NCBI GenBank assembly: GCA_031291725.1
Contig: JARLIM010000033.1
Coordinates: 62,001 to 126,000 of the forward strand
Origin: Acetobacteraceae bacterium
GTDB lineage: Bacteria; Pseudomonadota; Alphaproteobacteria; Acetobacterales; Acetobacteraceae
Reading direction: 5' to 3'
DNA length: 64,000 bases
The notes beneath the pieces were generated by a model. That model was not told the origin of the DNA, did not search any database, and saw nothing but the letters and a program-made list of their open reading frames with translations. Position 1 is the stretch's first letter. Each line of letters begins with the position of its first letter. A program made the translations under genes and the position numbers. Shown one piece after another: positions 24,967-34,314 of the stretch.

Positions 24967-25596
24967 TTACGCCTTCGGCCACGCCGAGGTGTAAATCTCC
25001 ACCGCCGCTTCGATCACCTGGCGTTTTTCCTGGTGCACGGCCGTGCCGTAGACGTATTTGCGCACGCCGTAATAGAAAATGCCGCCTTGCAGGCTCCAGG
25101 CCAGCTCCAGCAGCCGCGCTTCATTCTCCGGCGTGACGACGGTGCCGTGTTCGGCGGCCATTTCCAGCATCACCGGACGGATGATGCGTTCCTCCACACG
25201 GGCGATATACAGCCCGGTGATCTCCACCCCGCGCAGACCGGCGAACAGATACAGCCGCATCCATTCGGGCTGCATGATCACGTTGGTGTATTGATCGTAG
25301 AATTCCACCAGCCGCTCACGCAGCGGGCGGGCGCGGTCGGTGAGCATGCCGTCCCATTCGCGCTTCCAGGCCCCGACGAAGATGCTCTGATAGATCTCCT
25401 CCACCAGCGCGTTCTTGCTGGGGAAATAGCGATACATCAGCGGCTGGGTGGTGCCGAGCCAGCTGGCCAGATCGCGCGTGGTGGCGTCGAAGCCGAATTG
25501 CGCGAAGAAACTCGCCGCCTTGCGCACGATCTCGGCCCGGCGCACCTCGAACGGTTTGCGGGCGGCGCGGGTGCGGGGCAGAACGTTCGGGTTCAT
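24967..25596 (-). CDS. TetR/AcrR family transcriptional regulator
   Basis: A 209-residue regulator. The N-terminal helix-turn-helix is clear (AEIVRKAASFFAQFGFDATTRDLASWLGTTQPLMYRYFPSKNALVEEIY). The C-terminal ligand domain is unlike well-known subgroups. It follows the broken SDR gene by 3 bp and is the last gene of the cyclase-hisD-SDR-tetR operon. It probably represses that operon through the palindrome at 28673-28688; the inducer is unknown. Confidence 0.92.
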   Translation of the reverse strand: MNPNVLPRTRAARKPFEVRRAEIVRKAASFFAQFGFDATTRDLASWLGTTQPLMYRYFPSKNALVEEIYQSIFVGAWKREWDGMLTDRARPLRERLVEFYDQYTNVIMQPEWMRLYLFAGLRGVEITGLYIARVEERIIRPVMLEMAAEHGTVVTPENEARLLELAWSLQGGIFYYGVRKYVYGTAVHQEKRQVIEAAVEIYTSAWPKA

Positions 25597-25599
25597 CCT

Positions 25600-26370
25600 C
25601 TATCCTATGGTCCAGCCGCCATCGAGCATCATCGAAGCCCCGGTCATCAGCGCCGATGCCTCGGACGCCAGGAAGACCACCGGCCCCATCAAATCCTCGA
25701 CCTGCCCCAGGCGACCAAGCTTGATCTTGCCCAGCACGTAGTCGGAGAACGCCTTGTCAGCAAGGAACGGCTTGGTCATCGGGGTTTCAATGAAGGTGGG
25801 GCAAATCGTGTTCACGCGGATTCCAGTTCCCGCAAGGTCTATCGCCATTGCGCGGGTGAAACCCTCCATACCCCATTTGCTGGCGCAATACAGAGTCCGT
25901 TTCGGCCCACCCACATGTCCCATCTGCGAGGACATGTTGATGATCGAGCCCGGCCGCCCGGCCGCCAGCAATCGCTTGATCACCGCCTGCGCCGCGAAAT
26001 AGGCCGCGCGCAGATTGAGTTCCATCACCGCATCGTAATCGTCTTCCGTCACATCCTGCACCGGCTTGGGGCGGTTGGTGCCGGCGTTGTTGAGAAAGAT
26101 GTCGAAGGGATCGGCCGCTTCGATGGCGGCGGCGAAGGCTTTGGTGTCGGTGACGTCACAGACCAGCGTGCTCGCCACCCCGCCCGCCGCACGGATGGCG
26201 GCGGCGGCGGCGTCCAATTCCGCAGCGGAGCGGGCGCAGAGCGTGACATCCGCGCCTTATTCCGCCAGGGCAGCCGAGGCTGCCAGCCCGATGCCGCGCC
26301 CTGCCCCAGTGACCAACGCCCGTTTGCCGTCCAGGCGAAAGGCGGGCGTGCGCGGCAGGGTGATGGTCAT
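25600..26370 (-). pseudogene. SDR family oxidoreductase interrupted by an in-frame TAA
   Basis: A short-chain dehydrogenase frame of about 256 codons. From the ATG at 26370 it reads [20 protein letters not shown], then TGAGRGIGLAASAALAE (the cofactor-binding glycine motif), and hits TAA at 26257-26259. The same frame goes straight on with GADVTLCARSAAELD, the usual next strand of the fold. The rest is intact: NNAGTNRP, the catalytic YCASKWGM, and the C-terminal MMLDGGW. No shift is needed, so one base change would restore it. An internal start (26217) would lack the cofactor site. Its start overlaps the HisD-like stop and its stop is 3 bp before tetR. Confidence 0.85.
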
Positions 26371-27674
26371 TCGGCGGCTTCCCCATATGGAATATTGCGC
26401 CCACCGTAGCGGCGTACGCGGATATTGGCCTGTTCGGCGTGTCCGACAAAGCCCTCCAGCATGCACAGACGCGAACAATATTCACCGATCATCGCCGAGG
26501 CCTCGTCGGTCAGCACGCGCTGATAGGTGCAGGTCTTGAGGAACTTGCCGACCCACAGCCCGCCGGTGTAGCGCGCCGATTTCAGCGTGGGCAGCGTGTG
26601 GTTGGTGCCGATCACCTTGTCGCCGAAGGAGACATTGGTGCGCGGCCCCAGGAACAGCGCGCCGTAATTGGTCATGTTGGCCAGGAAGTAATCCGGGTCA
26701 TGCGTCATCACCTGCACATGCTCGGAGGCGATGCGATCGGCCTCGCGCACCATTTCCGCGTCATCGGCGCAGACGATCACCTCGCCATATTCCTCCCACG
26801 CCTTGGCCGCGATCGCCGCCGTGGGCAGGATTTTCAGCAGGCGCGCAATCTCGGCCATCGTCTCGCGCGCCAGTTTTTCGCTGGTGGTGAGCAGGATGGC
26901 GGGCGAGTTCGGGCCGTGCTCGGCCTGGCCCAACAGATCGGTGGCGCACATCTCGCCATCGACGCTCTCATCGGCAATCACCAGCGTCTCGGTGGGACCG
27001 GCGAACAGATCGATGCCGACGCGGCCGAACAGCTGACGCTTGGCTTCGGCGACGAAGGCATTGCCGGGGCCGACGAGCATATCGACGCCGGCGATGCTGC
27101 CGGTGCCGAGCGCCATCGCCCCCACCGCCTGAATGCCGCCGAGCGAATAGATTTCATCGGCACCGGCCAGATGCTGGGCGGCGATGATGGCCGAGGGCAG
27201 CTTGCCCTGAAATGGCGGCGCGGCGGTGATGATGCGCGGCACCCCCGCCACCTTGGCCGTCACGACGGACATATGCGCCGAGGCCAGCAGCGGATATTTC
27301 CCGCCCGGCACGTAGCAGCCCACCGCGTTGACCGGGATGTTCTTATGGCCGAGCACGATGCCGGGCAGCGTCTCCACCTCGATATCGCGCAGGGCGTCTT
27401 TCTGATGCTGCGCGAAATTGCGCACCTGTTCCTGGGCGAATTTGATGTCCGAGATGTTGCGCGCGGACAGCTCGCCCATGGCGGCGCGAATTTCCGCGTC
27501 CGTCAGGCGGTAATCCGTGCGGTCCCAATTGTCGAACTTGATCGACAATTCGCGCACGGCGTCATCGCCCCGCTCGGCGATGTCGGCCAGGATGGCTTCG
27601 ACGGTTGCGCGAATTTTCGCCTGATCCTCGGCGCGGTCTGCGGCGCTGCGGCTGGTTTTCAGATGAATGGCCAT
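26367..27674 (-). CDS. Histidinol dehydrogenase family protein (HisD paralogue)
   Basis: A 435-residue NAD-dependent alcohol-to-acid dehydrogenase of the HisD fold. Zinc-ligand regions are present ([13 protein letters not shown] and [10 protein letters not shown]), with the [13 protein letters not shown] loop and [18 protein letters not shown]. It is not in a his operon but lies between a cyclase-family gene and an SDR, so a catabolic role is likelier than histidine synthesis. The HisD family includes enzymes such as sulfopropanediol dehydrogenase (HpsN), and this one may act on another polar diol or alcohol. The start at 27674 follows a GAGGAGGG site. It overlaps the SDR start by 4 nt. Confidence 0.88.
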   Translation of the reverse strand: MAIHLKTSRSAADRAEDQAKIRATVEAILADIAERGDDAVRELSIKFDNWDRTDYRLTDAEIRAAMGELSARNISDIKFAQEQVRNFAQHQKDALRDIEVETLPGIVLGHKNIPVNAVGCYVPGGKYPLLASAHMSVVTAKVAGVPRIITAAPPFQGKLPSAIIAAQHLAGADEIYSLGGIQAVGAMALGTGSIAGVDMLVGPGNAFVAEAKRQLFGRVGIDLFAGPTETLVIADESVDGEMCATDLLGQAEHGPNSPAILLTTSEKLARETMAEIARLLKILPTAAIAAKAWEEYGEVIVCADDAEMVREADRIASEHVQVMTHDPDYFLANMTNYGALFLGPRTNVSFGDKVIGTNHTLPTLKSARYTGGLWVGKFLKTCTYQRVLTDEASAMIGEYCSRLCMLEGFVGHAEQANIRVRRYGGRNIPYGEAAE

Positions 27675-27684
27675 GTCGCCCTCC

Positions 27685-28647
27685 TCACTTGATCGCCTGC
27701 GGATTGATCGGCGAGCCGGCACCGCCCGGCAGATGCAGCGGTGGCGCGTTGAAGAAGAACTCATAGACGTGATCTTCGGCGCAATCGGCGGCGAGTTCCT
27801 TGACGTAGAAAATCTCGCCCATCGACAGGCCCATCGCTGGGATCACGATCCAGTGCCAGGGCTGATTGGCCACATCGGTCTCGTTCGGGCGCACTTCGCA
27901 GCCCCAGGTATCCAGGCAGATGGCGGCGAGCTGCTTTTCGTGAATCCAATACGCGGTCTCGAACGCCAAACCCGGCGCATCGCCCCCGGCATAGCCGGAC
28001 CAATCCTTGCTCTCCAGGCAGCGTTCCTGATGCCCGGTGCGCACGATGACGAAATCGGCGCGACCCACCGTGACGCCCTGGGCGGCGGCGCAGCCATCGA
28101 GATCGTCGCTGGTGATGGCATAGCCGTCCGGCAGGCAATCCACACCCTTCCAGCGGGCGATATCGAGCAGCACACCGCGACCGGCCATCTTGTCGCGCAC
28201 ATTCTCAATGCCGAGCTTCTTCGCCCCGCGCGCATCGACGAGCCCGGCATCGAAGCCGTTATACATCTTGTCGCCGTAGAAGATGTGGCAGAGCGCATCC
28301 CATTGGGTGCTGGCCTGGCAGGGCATGTTGATGGCGTCATCGGCGTAGCGCAGATAGGGGAATGGCACATCCTGATTGCCATTGGCGGCATCGGTGCCGG
28401 TGGCGAGCATGGTGTGGATCGGATTCCACCGCCCACCGAACAGGCCGGACTGGATCGGCTCCTTCAGCGACAGCCCGAGCGCGAACACCTTGCCTTTGCG
28501 GATCAACTTGCCGGCGGCGACGATATCTGCCGGTGTGACGAAATTCAGCGTGCCGATCTGATCATCGGCCCCCCAACGGCCCCAGTTCGACAGATCCTTG
28601 GCGGCCTTCTCGATGGTCTCGATGCCGAACCCCTTGGCAATCTTCAT
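27685..28647 (-). CDS. Cyclase family protein (kynurenine formamidase-type metal hydrolase)
   Basis: A 320-residue member of the Cyclase (PF04199) fold, which includes bacterial KynB and other metal-dependent amide or lactone hydrolases. A typical early segment [19 protein letters not shown], the metal-site-like region [29 protein letters not shown], and a late WGCEVRPNE are visible. The usual HxxxHxD signature is changed here to DALCH plus spaced residues. The substrate is unknown. The start is an ATG at 28647; a GTG lies one codon before. It heads the operon, behind a promoter with a TetR-like palindrome. Confidence 0.88.
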   Translation of the reverse strand: MKIAKGFGIETIEKAAKDLSNWGRWGADDQIGTLNFVTPADIVAAGKLIRKGKVFALGLSLKEPIQSGLFGGRWNPIHTMLATGTDAANGNQDVPFPYLRYADDAINMPCQASTQWDALCHIFYGDKMYNGFDAGLVDARGAKKLGIENVRDKMAGRGVLLDIARWKGVDCLPDGYAITSDDLDGCAAAQGVTVGRADFVIVRTGHQERCLESKDWSGYAGGDAPGLAFETAYWIHEKQLAAICLDTWGCEVRPNETDVANQPWHWIVIPAMGLSMGEIFYVKELAADCAEDHVYEFFFNAPPLHLPGGAGSPINPQAIK

Positions 28648-28672
28648 CACGCGCCTCTCCCGGAGGTTATTA

Positions 28673-28688
28673 TTTATCGTGCGATAAA
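28673..28688. promoter_or_regulatory. TetR-type operator palindrome
   Basis: TTTATCG, a 2-bp centre (TG), then CGATAAA: a perfect palindrome with 7-bp arms, 25 bp before the cyclase start and at the downstream edge of its promoter. The size and shape fit TetR-family operators, and the operon ends with a tetR gene. Confidence 0.6.
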
Positions 28689-28715
28689 GCTAGGGGAGGT
28701 CGCGATATTCGTCAA
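28687..28715 (-). promoter_or_regulatory. Sigma-70-like promoter of the cyclase operon
   Basis: On the minus strand TTGACG (28715-28710), a 17-bp spacer and TAGCTT (28692-28687). The -35 is good and the -10 weak. The operator palindrome overlaps the -10 end and start site. Confidence 0.45.
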
Positions 28716-28805
28716 ATCTCTCCCGTGCATGCGTTTGCACATGTCTGCGCATGTTGACACGCCGTGACGGGGGGGATGGGGGTTTGGCCCTGACGGCCTC
28801 CAATC

Positions 28806-29156
28806 CGTCATTGTGGCACGCAGTGCCGCAATCCATCGCTGAGTTGGCTGCATCGCGGTGGATGGCTGCGCTGCGCGCGCCATGACGGGTGGGGGATGGG
28901 GAATGGGGGATGGGGGTTTGGCCTTGACGGCCTCCAAACCGTCATTGTGGCACGCAGTGCCGCAATCCATCGCTGAGTTGGCTGCATCGCGGTGGATGGC
29001 TGCGTTGCGCGCGCCATGACGGGTGGGGAATGGGGGATGGGGGATGGGGGTTCGGCCTTGACGCCCTCCAATCCGTCATTGTGGCACGCAGTGCCGCAAT
29101 CCATCGCTGAGCTGGCTGCATCGCGGTGGATGGCTGCGCTGCGCGCGCCATGACGG
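28806..29156. repeat. Tandem array of three palindromic repeats with G-rich linkers
   Basis: Three near-identical 83-bp units (28806-28888, 28940-29022, 29074-29156) at an exact 134-bp period, each starting CCGTCATTG and ending CATGACGG. The roughly 51-bp linkers hold several runs of four or five G separated by AT or AAT (for example in 28887-28918) and end in GGTTTGGCC or GGTTCGGCC. The same unit occurs twice at 19997-20209. The array fills the divergent gap between the cyclase operon and a hypothetical gene. There are no spacers of the CRISPR kind; the linkers are copies of one another. Confidence 0.88.
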
Positions 29157-29247
29157 GAGAGGGATGGGGGATGGGGAATGGGGGCAGGGTAAAACTAGGA
29201 AAAATTTCTCTTGAAAACCACCCCCACCTTGCGGTTTAAACTGGCGG

Positions 29248-29844
29248 ATGGACCAAGACCTTGCACAACCGGACCCTGACGCGATCACCGAACGCCTGCG
29301 GTGGATTTTGCGCGGGCTGCGTTCGGTGTTGGGCATGTGGGGGTTGGACAACGCGGTGGCAGGGCTGGCCTATCGCCGCTGCGGTGAGATTTTCGGCCGG
29401 ATCGAGCGGATGTTGGCGCGGTTTCGCGCAGGCACATTGCGCCTCGGGACGCAGCGTTCGCCACGCCAGACCCCCTATGCGCACAGGGCGGCACGGGCGG
29501 CTGGCCTGCCGCGCAGATTTGGCTGGCTGGTGCTGGCCGGCAAGCATCAGGCGGCGGGCTATGGCAGCCAATTGCAACATCTTTTGGCCGAACCGGACAT
29601 GGCGGCGATGCTGGAGGTGGCGCCACAGGCGCGGCGCGTGTTGCGGCCATTGCTGCGGGCGCTGGCAGTGGAGTTGCCTTGGACTGTCACGTCTCCGCCC
29701 CCACCCCGGCCGCGCAAACCGCGCCCGCCGCGCCAGACGCCAGAGCCTTTCAGAATTCCGCTGCCCCGTGGCGTGATCACCTGGGCAAGACAGGAGATGG
29801 CTTTGGAAAATGCCAGGCAGAGACTGCGCGCAATCGCCTCTTAA
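29248..29844 (+). CDS. Hypothetical protein, basic, Pro-rich C-terminal part
   Basis: A 198-residue protein I do not recognise. The N-terminal 60 residues form amphipathic helices (ITERLRWILRGLRSVLGMWGLDNAVAGLAYRRCGEIFGRIERML), and the middle is Arg- and Ala-rich. Residues 145-165 are a Pro/Arg linker (SPPPPRPRKPRPPRQTPEPF), followed by a short helix. No signal peptide or membrane segment. Strong charge and codon bias like its neighbours support it as real. It may be a lineage-specific protein. Confidence 0.65.
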   Translation: MDQDLAQPDPDAITERLRWILRGLRSVLGMWGLDNAVAGLAYRRCGEIFGRIERMLARFRAGTLRLGTQRSPRQTPYAHRAARAAGLPRRFGWLVLAGKHQAAGYGSQLQHLLAEPDMAAMLEVAPQARRVLRPLLRALAVELPWTVTSPPPPRPRKPRPPRQTPEPFRIPLPRGVITWARQEMALENARQRLRAIAS

Positions 29845-29895
29845 TCATTCCGATTTGTGTTCGATAAATAACTGTTTTATCACGGAAAGCCTGCC

Positions 29896-31068
29896 TTACA
29901 CGCTGCTGCCCGCCACAAACCCGCTCGCCCACGCCCATTGGAAATTATAGCCGCCCAGCCAGCCTGTCACATCCACCGCCTCACCAATGGCGAACAGGCC
30001 GGGGACGTCGTTGGACATCATGGTTTGCGATGACAGCCCGTGGGTGTCGATGCCGCCAGCGGTGACTTCGGCTTTGGCATAGCCCTCGGTGCCGTTGGGT
30101 TTGAGGCGCCAGGCCGAGAGTTGCGCGGCCAGGGTGTCGATGCGTTTGTTGGGCAGTTCGCCGATCTTGCCCTGATCGGGGGCCAATGCCTCGGCCAGAC
30201 GACGCGGGACGAGTTCGCCCAGCACGGTGCGCAATTCGGCGCGCGGGCGGTTGGTTTTGCCGAACATCAGCTGGCCGCGCGCATCCTTGCCCGGCAGAAG
30301 ATCGAGCACGATCTCGCCACCCGGCGGGCAATAGGAGGAGATTTGCAGAATGGCGGGGCCAGACAGACCGCGATGGGTGAACAGCATCGCCTCGTCGAAC
30401 CCGATCTTGCCGGTCTTCGCCCGAATTGGCAGCGAGACGCCGGAGAGCGATTCCATCAGCGCCAATTCGGCGCCGCCAAAGGTCAGCGGCACCAGCGCCG
30501 GACGGGTTTCGGTGAGCTTGAGGCCGAATTTCTTGGCGATGGAGTAGGACAGCCCGGAGGCACCCATCTTGGGAATCGACAACCCGCCGGTGGCCAGGAT
30601 CAGCGACGGCGCGGTGAACACGCCACGATCGGTGCCGACGCTGAACGCCTCGCCGCGCGAGACGTCGGTGATGGTGTGGCCCAACCGCAGATCGACGGCA
30701 CCGGCCCGGCATTCATCGAGCAGCATCTGCACGATCTGCCGCGCCGAGATGTCGCAGAACAACTGGCCGAGGGTTTTTTCGTGCCAGGCGATGCGGTGTT
30801 TTTCGACCAGAGCGAGGAAGTCGCGCGGGGTGTAGCGGGCGAGCGCCGAGCGGGCGTAGTGGCGGTTCTGCGAGATGAAGCGGTCTGCCACCGTGCCCAG
30901 ATTGGTGAAATTGCAGCGCCCGCCGCCGGAGATCAGGATCTTCTTCCCGGCCTCGTCGGCATGGTCGAGCAGCAGCACGCGGCGGCCGCGTTGGCCTGCG
31001 GTGAGAGCGGCCATCAGGCCGGCAGCGCCTGCGCCGAGGATGATGGCGTCGTAGCGATTGCCCGTCAT
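29896..31068 (-). CDS. NAD(P)/FAD-dependent oxidoreductase, BaiN/HI0933 family
   Basis: A 390-residue flavoprotein of the HI0933/YhiN/BaiN family. The FAD motif IILGAGAAGLMAA is at residues 9-21, then the family signature KKILISGGGRCNFTN, LILATGGLSIPKMGASG, and the C-terminal GLFAIGEAVDVTGWLGGYNFQWAWASG. Reactions in the family include reduction of bile-acid intermediates, but most members are uncharacterised. The only start that keeps the FAD motif is the ATG at 31068. This ATG lies inside a palindromic repeat, and no proper ribosome-binding site precedes it. Confidence 0.92.
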   Translation of the reverse strand: MTGNRYDAIILGAGAAGLMAALTAGQRGRRVLLLDHADEAGKKILISGGGRCNFTNLGTVADRFISQNRHYARSALARYTPRDFLALVEKHRIAWHEKTLGQLFCDISARQIVQMLLDECRAGAVDLRLGHTITDVSRGEAFSVGTDRGVFTAPSLILATGGLSIPKMGASGLSYSIAKKFGLKLTETRPALVPLTFGGAELALMESLSGVSLPIRAKTGKIGFDEAMLFTHRGLSGPAILQISSYCPPGGEIVLDLLPGKDARGQLMFGKTNRPRAELRTVLGELVPRRLAEALAPDQGKIGELPNKRIDTLAAQLSAWRLKPNGTEGYAKAEVTAGGIDTHGLSSQTMMSNDVPGLFAIGEAVDVTGWLGGYNFQWAWASGFVAGSSV

Positions 31069-31162
31069 TGCGAGGAGCCGCAGACGACGTGGCAATCCAT
31101 GGCGGGCGTAGAGCTGCGATCTCGATGGAGTGTCATGTCGCCACGCTCCTCGCAAAGACGGG
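31061..31162. repeat. Short inverted-repeat element (about 102 bp)
   Basis: Ends are 18-bp inverted repeats: CCCGTCATTGCGAGGAGC (31061-31078) and GCTCCTCGCAAAGACGGG (31145-31162), one mismatch. The element fills nearly the whole gap between ftsY and the flavoprotein gene and supplies the start codon of the latter. No transposase; MITE- or REP-like. Confidence 0.8.
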
Positions 31163-31171
31163 TAAGGTTGG

Positions 31172-32086
31172 TCAATTTCCCAACAACCCGCGTGCAAAAT
31201 CCATCGGATAGAACGGTTTCAAATCCGCCGCCTGCTCGCCCACGCCCACCGCATGCACCGGCAGGCCGAACTGCTCGGCCAGTGCGACCACAATGCCGCC
31301 GCGTGCCGAGCCGTCGAGTTTGGTGACGATGAGGCCGGTGATGTCCACCATGTCGCGGAAGACGCTGACTTGCGTGATCGCGTTCTGGCCGGTGGTGGCG
31401 TCCAGCACCAGAATGGTGGAGTGCGGGGCGGTGGGGTCTTGTTTGCGGATGACGCGGATGATCTTTTGCAGCTCTTCCATCAGCGCCGATTTGTTGTGCA
31501 GACGCCCAGCGGTGTCGATCAGCAACACGTCGCGGCCTTCCGCCTTGGCGCGGGCCAGCGCGTCGAAAGCCAGACCGGCGGGGTCGGAATTGGCGGGGGC
31601 GGTGACGACAGGTGCCCCGGTGCGTTCGCCCCAGACCTGCAACTGCTCCACGGCGGCGGCGCGGAAGGTGTCGCCCGCCGCCAGGATCGGCTTCAGCCCC
31701 TGCTCGCGATATTGCAGCGCCAGCTTGCCGATGGTGGTGGTTTTGCCGTTGCCGTTCACGCCCACCACCAGCACCACATGCGGCGCACGCTCGGGCGAGA
31801 TGGTCAGCGGGCGGGCGACGGGGGCGAGGATTTCGGCGATCTCGGTGGCCAGCGCCTCTTTGATCTCGGATTCCGTCACTTCCTTGCCGAAGCGGCTTTT
31901 GCGGAAATTGGCCACGATGCGCTTGGTGACCTCGGTGCCGAGATCGGCGGCGATCAGCGCATCTTCCAGCTCGCTCAGCGCCTCTTCATCCAGCCGGCGC
32001 TTGGTGAACACCGCCCCCAGCCCCTCGCCGAGCTTACCGGCCGAGCGCGCAAGGCCCTTCGTCAGACGCGACAGAAATCCACTCAT
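31172..32086 (-). CDS. ftsY: Signal recognition particle receptor FtsY
   Basis: The SRP receptor GTPase that delivers ribosome-nascent chain complexes to the Sec translocon. It has 304 residues: an N domain (about 1-95) and a G domain with P-loop GVNGNGKTTTIGKL, LAAGDTFRAAAVEQL, DTAGRLHNK and TKLDGSARGG. The acidic A domain found in E. coli is absent; the protein starts almost at the N domain, as in many alphaproteobacteria. It lies 2 bp after mtaB and forms an operon dapF-mtaB-ftsY. Confidence 0.97.
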   Translation of the reverse strand: MSGFLSRLTKGLARSAGKLGEGLGAVFTKRRLDEEALSELEDALIAADLGTEVTKRIVANFRKSRFGKEVTESEIKEALATEIAEILAPVARPLTISPERAPHVVLVVGVNGNGKTTTIGKLALQYREQGLKPILAAGDTFRAAAVEQLQVWGERTGAPVVTAPANSDPAGLAFDALARAKAEGRDVLLIDTAGRLHNKSALMEELQKIIRVIRKQDPTAPHSTILVLDATTGQNAITQVSVFRDMVDITGLIVTKLDGSARGGIVVALAEQFGLPVHAVGVGEQAADLKPFYPMDFARGLLGN

Positions 32087-32088
32087 GT

Positions 32089-33312
32089 TCAGGCAGCCTC
32101 GGCGATGACGCCGTCATTATCCGCCGAAACCACCCGCGCCGCCACCAGCGTGCCGGCGGGGGCGATCAATCGGGCGGGGGCGAAATGCTCGGTGTGACCA
32201 ATCGTGCCGGTTTCCGACAGAATCGCCACGCGCTGGCCGATCAGCCCGCGATAGAACGACGATGCCGCCACCGCCGACGCCTCACGCAGCATCTGCGCAC
32301 GTTCCTTGCGGATCTGCTTCGGCACGGACGGCATCCGGGCGGCGGGGGTGCCGGGGCGTTCGCTGTAGGGGAAGACATGCAGAAATGGAATCGCCGTCTC
32401 CCGCACCATGGCCAGCGTCTCGGCGAAGAGGTCGTCTGTCTCCGTCGGGAAGCCCGCGATCAGATCCGCGCCGATGCCGATGCCGGGGCGCAGCGCGCGG
32501 GCGCGGGCGATGACGTCGATGCCAAGCTGGCGATCATGCCGCCGCTTCATCCGCTTGAGGATCATGTCCGACCCCGCCTGCAACGACAGATGCAGATGCG
32601 GCATCAGGCGCGGCTCTTCGGCGATCAGGCGCCACAGATCTTCGTCGATGGCGGCCGGATCGATGGAGGACAGCCGCAGCCGCTCCAGCTCCGGCACCAA
32701 CGCGAGCAGGCGGCGAATGGCTTGGCCCAGCGTGGGCGAACCCGGCAGGTCGGGGCCGTAGGAGGCGATGTCGACGCCGGTCAACACCACCTCGCGATAG
32801 CCGGAGGCGACCAGGGCGCGCACCTGATCGACGATCAACCCCAGCGGCACCGAGCGGTTCGGCCCGCGACCGAACGGGATGATGCAGAAGGTGCAGCGAT
32901 GGTCGCAGCCCTGTTGCACCTGCACGAAGGCCCGCGCCCGGCCCATGAATTCCGTGACAAGCTGCGGCGCGGTTTCTTTCGCCACCATGATGTCCGTCAC
33001 CGCCGAGGGGGCGTCGAGCGTCCAGCTTTCCGGCTTGAGCTTGTCCTCATTGCCGAGCACCCGCACCACGCCAGGCAATGCCGCCCAGGCATCCGGCTTG
33101 ATCTGCACAGCACAGCCGGTGACGACGATGCGCTTATCCGGATTCTCCCGATGCGCTCGCCGGATCGCCTGCCGCGCCTGCCGCTCCGCCTCGGCGGTGA
33201 CGGCGCAGGTGTTGATGACGATGGTGTCGGTGAGCGCCTCGGCATGACCGCGCATCACCTCACCCTCATAGGTGTTCAGGCGGCAGCCGAAATTGAGAAC
33301 CTCAACGCTCAT
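32089..33312 (-). CDS. mtaB: tRNA t6A37 methylthiotransferase MtaB
   Basis: A radical-SAM enzyme that adds a methylthio group to threonylcarbamoyl-adenosine-37 of tRNA. It has 407 residues. The N-terminal UPF0004 domain carries cluster cysteines ([22 protein letters not shown]), and the radical-SAM CxxxCxxC is in [18 protein letters not shown]-terminal TRAM-like part follows. Its substrate base is made by TsaD, whose gene is also in this window. The start overlaps the dapF stop by 4 nt. Confidence 0.95.
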   Translation of the reverse strand: MSVEVLNFGCRLNTYEGEVMRGHAEALTDTIVINTCAVTAEAERQARQAIRRAHRENPDKRIVVTGCAVQIKPDAWAALPGVVRVLGNEDKLKPESWTLDAPSAVTDIMVAKETAPQLVTEFMGRARAFVQVQQGCDHRCTFCIIPFGRGPNRSVPLGLIVDQVRALVASGYREVVLTGVDIASYGPDLPGSPTLGQAIRRLLALVPELERLRLSSIDPAAIDEDLWRLIAEEPRLMPHLHLSLQAGSDMILKRMKRRHDRQLGIDVIARARALRPGIGIGADLIAGFPTETDDLFAETLAMVRETAIPFLHVFPYSERPGTPAARMPSVPKQIRKERAQMLREASAVAASSFYRGLIGQRVAILSETGTIGHTEHFAPARLIAPAGTLVAARVVSADNDGVIAEAA

Positions 33313-34142
33313 GCCGGCAACGCCGCAAGGTCGATTTCGCCCCGAAAGGCAATGGCGGTGGGGCCGGTCATCAGCACATGGCCATCCTCACGCCACGCCA
33401 GTTCGAGCACGCCGCCATCCACCTCGATGGTCGCCCGCCGCCCGGTCAGACCGCGACGGGCCGCGTTGACGATGGTGGCGCAGGCACCCGAGCCACAGGC
33501 CAGCGTCAGTCCCGCCCCGCGTTCCCACACCCGCAGACGGATGCGCTCGGGGGAGAGGATTTGTGCAAAACCGATATTGGCGCGGGCGGGGAAAATCGGG
33601 TCATGCTCCAGCGCCGGGCCGATGGCGGCAATATCGACGGCATCGAGCGCATCGACGAAGAACGTTGCGTGCGGGTTGCCCATCGAGACCGCCGCCGGAT
33701 CGGACACACCCGGTGCCGAGAGCGGCAGATGCAACGTGTCGATGTCGGCACTGAGCGGGATCTGCGACCACGCCATCCGCGCCGGCCCCATATCCACCTC
33801 CACCCGCCCATCATCCAGCACGCGCGAAGGCAACAGGCCGGAGATGGTCTGCACGGTGAACACCTGCCGACCGCTCTCGCGCGCCAGCAGATCCACCACA
33901 CAGCGCGTGGCATTGCCGCAGGCGCCGGATTCCGAACCATCCGGATTGTAGATGCGCATGAACGCATCCACCCCATGGGTCGAGGCGGCTTCGAGCACGA
34001 TGAACTGATCGCAACCCACGCCGAGATGCCGATCCGCAATGGCTGCGGCGCGGGCGGGGGTAAGGCCGAGCGGAGCGGCGCGTTCGTCCATGATGACGAA
34101 ATCGTTCCCGCAGCCATGCATCTTGAGGAATGGAGCGAACAT
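33309..34142 (-). CDS. dapF: Diaminopimelate epimerase
   Basis: Converts LL- to meso-diaminopimelate for lysine and peptidoglycan synthesis, without a cofactor. It has 277 residues. The two catalytic Cys regions are [11 protein letters not shown] and [10 protein letters not shown], with [17 protein letters not shown] at the N-terminus. The start at 34142 gives the usual MxxPFLKMHG; the open frame upstream of it is unlike the family. First gene of the dapF-mtaB-ftsY operon. Confidence 0.96.
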   Translation of the reverse strand: MFAPFLKMHGCGNDFVIMDERAAPLGLTPARAAAIADRHLGVGCDQFIVLEAASTHGVDAFMRIYNPDGSESGACGNATRCVVDLLARESGRQVFTVQTISGLLPSRVLDDGRVEVDMGPARMAWSQIPLSADIDTLHLPLSAPGVSDPAAVSMGNPHATFFVDALDAVDIAAIGPALEHDPIFPARANIGFAQILSPERIRLRVWERGAGLTLACGSGACATIVNAARRGLTGRRATIEVDGGVLELAWREDGHVLMTGPTAIAFRGEIDLAALPA

Positions 34143-34314
34143 CGGATCGTTATATGGGGCGCATGCGGTGCGACCAAGCAGATTACCGGCATGTCTGGGA
34201 CGAGCAGGGCGAATTTGTGACCCCGAGCCCTGCCAGCAATGCAACCCTTCTGTCCGCTGGAACAGATTGCTCAGGCAAAAACACCTCCTAAACTTTTCGT
34301 AAGACAACAGTTGA

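Noticed and set aside
26367-27674. True histidine-biosynthetic hisD
   Set aside because: Neighbours are a cyclase-family hydrolase, an SDR and TetR, with no his genes; the sequence is better described as a HisD-family paralogue.
28806-29156. Possible CRISPR array
   Set aside because: Units are 83 bp and the linkers are near-identical to one another, so there are no unique spacers; no cas genes.
28674-29351. Several overlapping short ORFs reading MARAAQPSTAMQP-type sequence
   Set aside because: They are translations of the palindromic repeat on the minus strand, identical between copies because the DNA is repeated.
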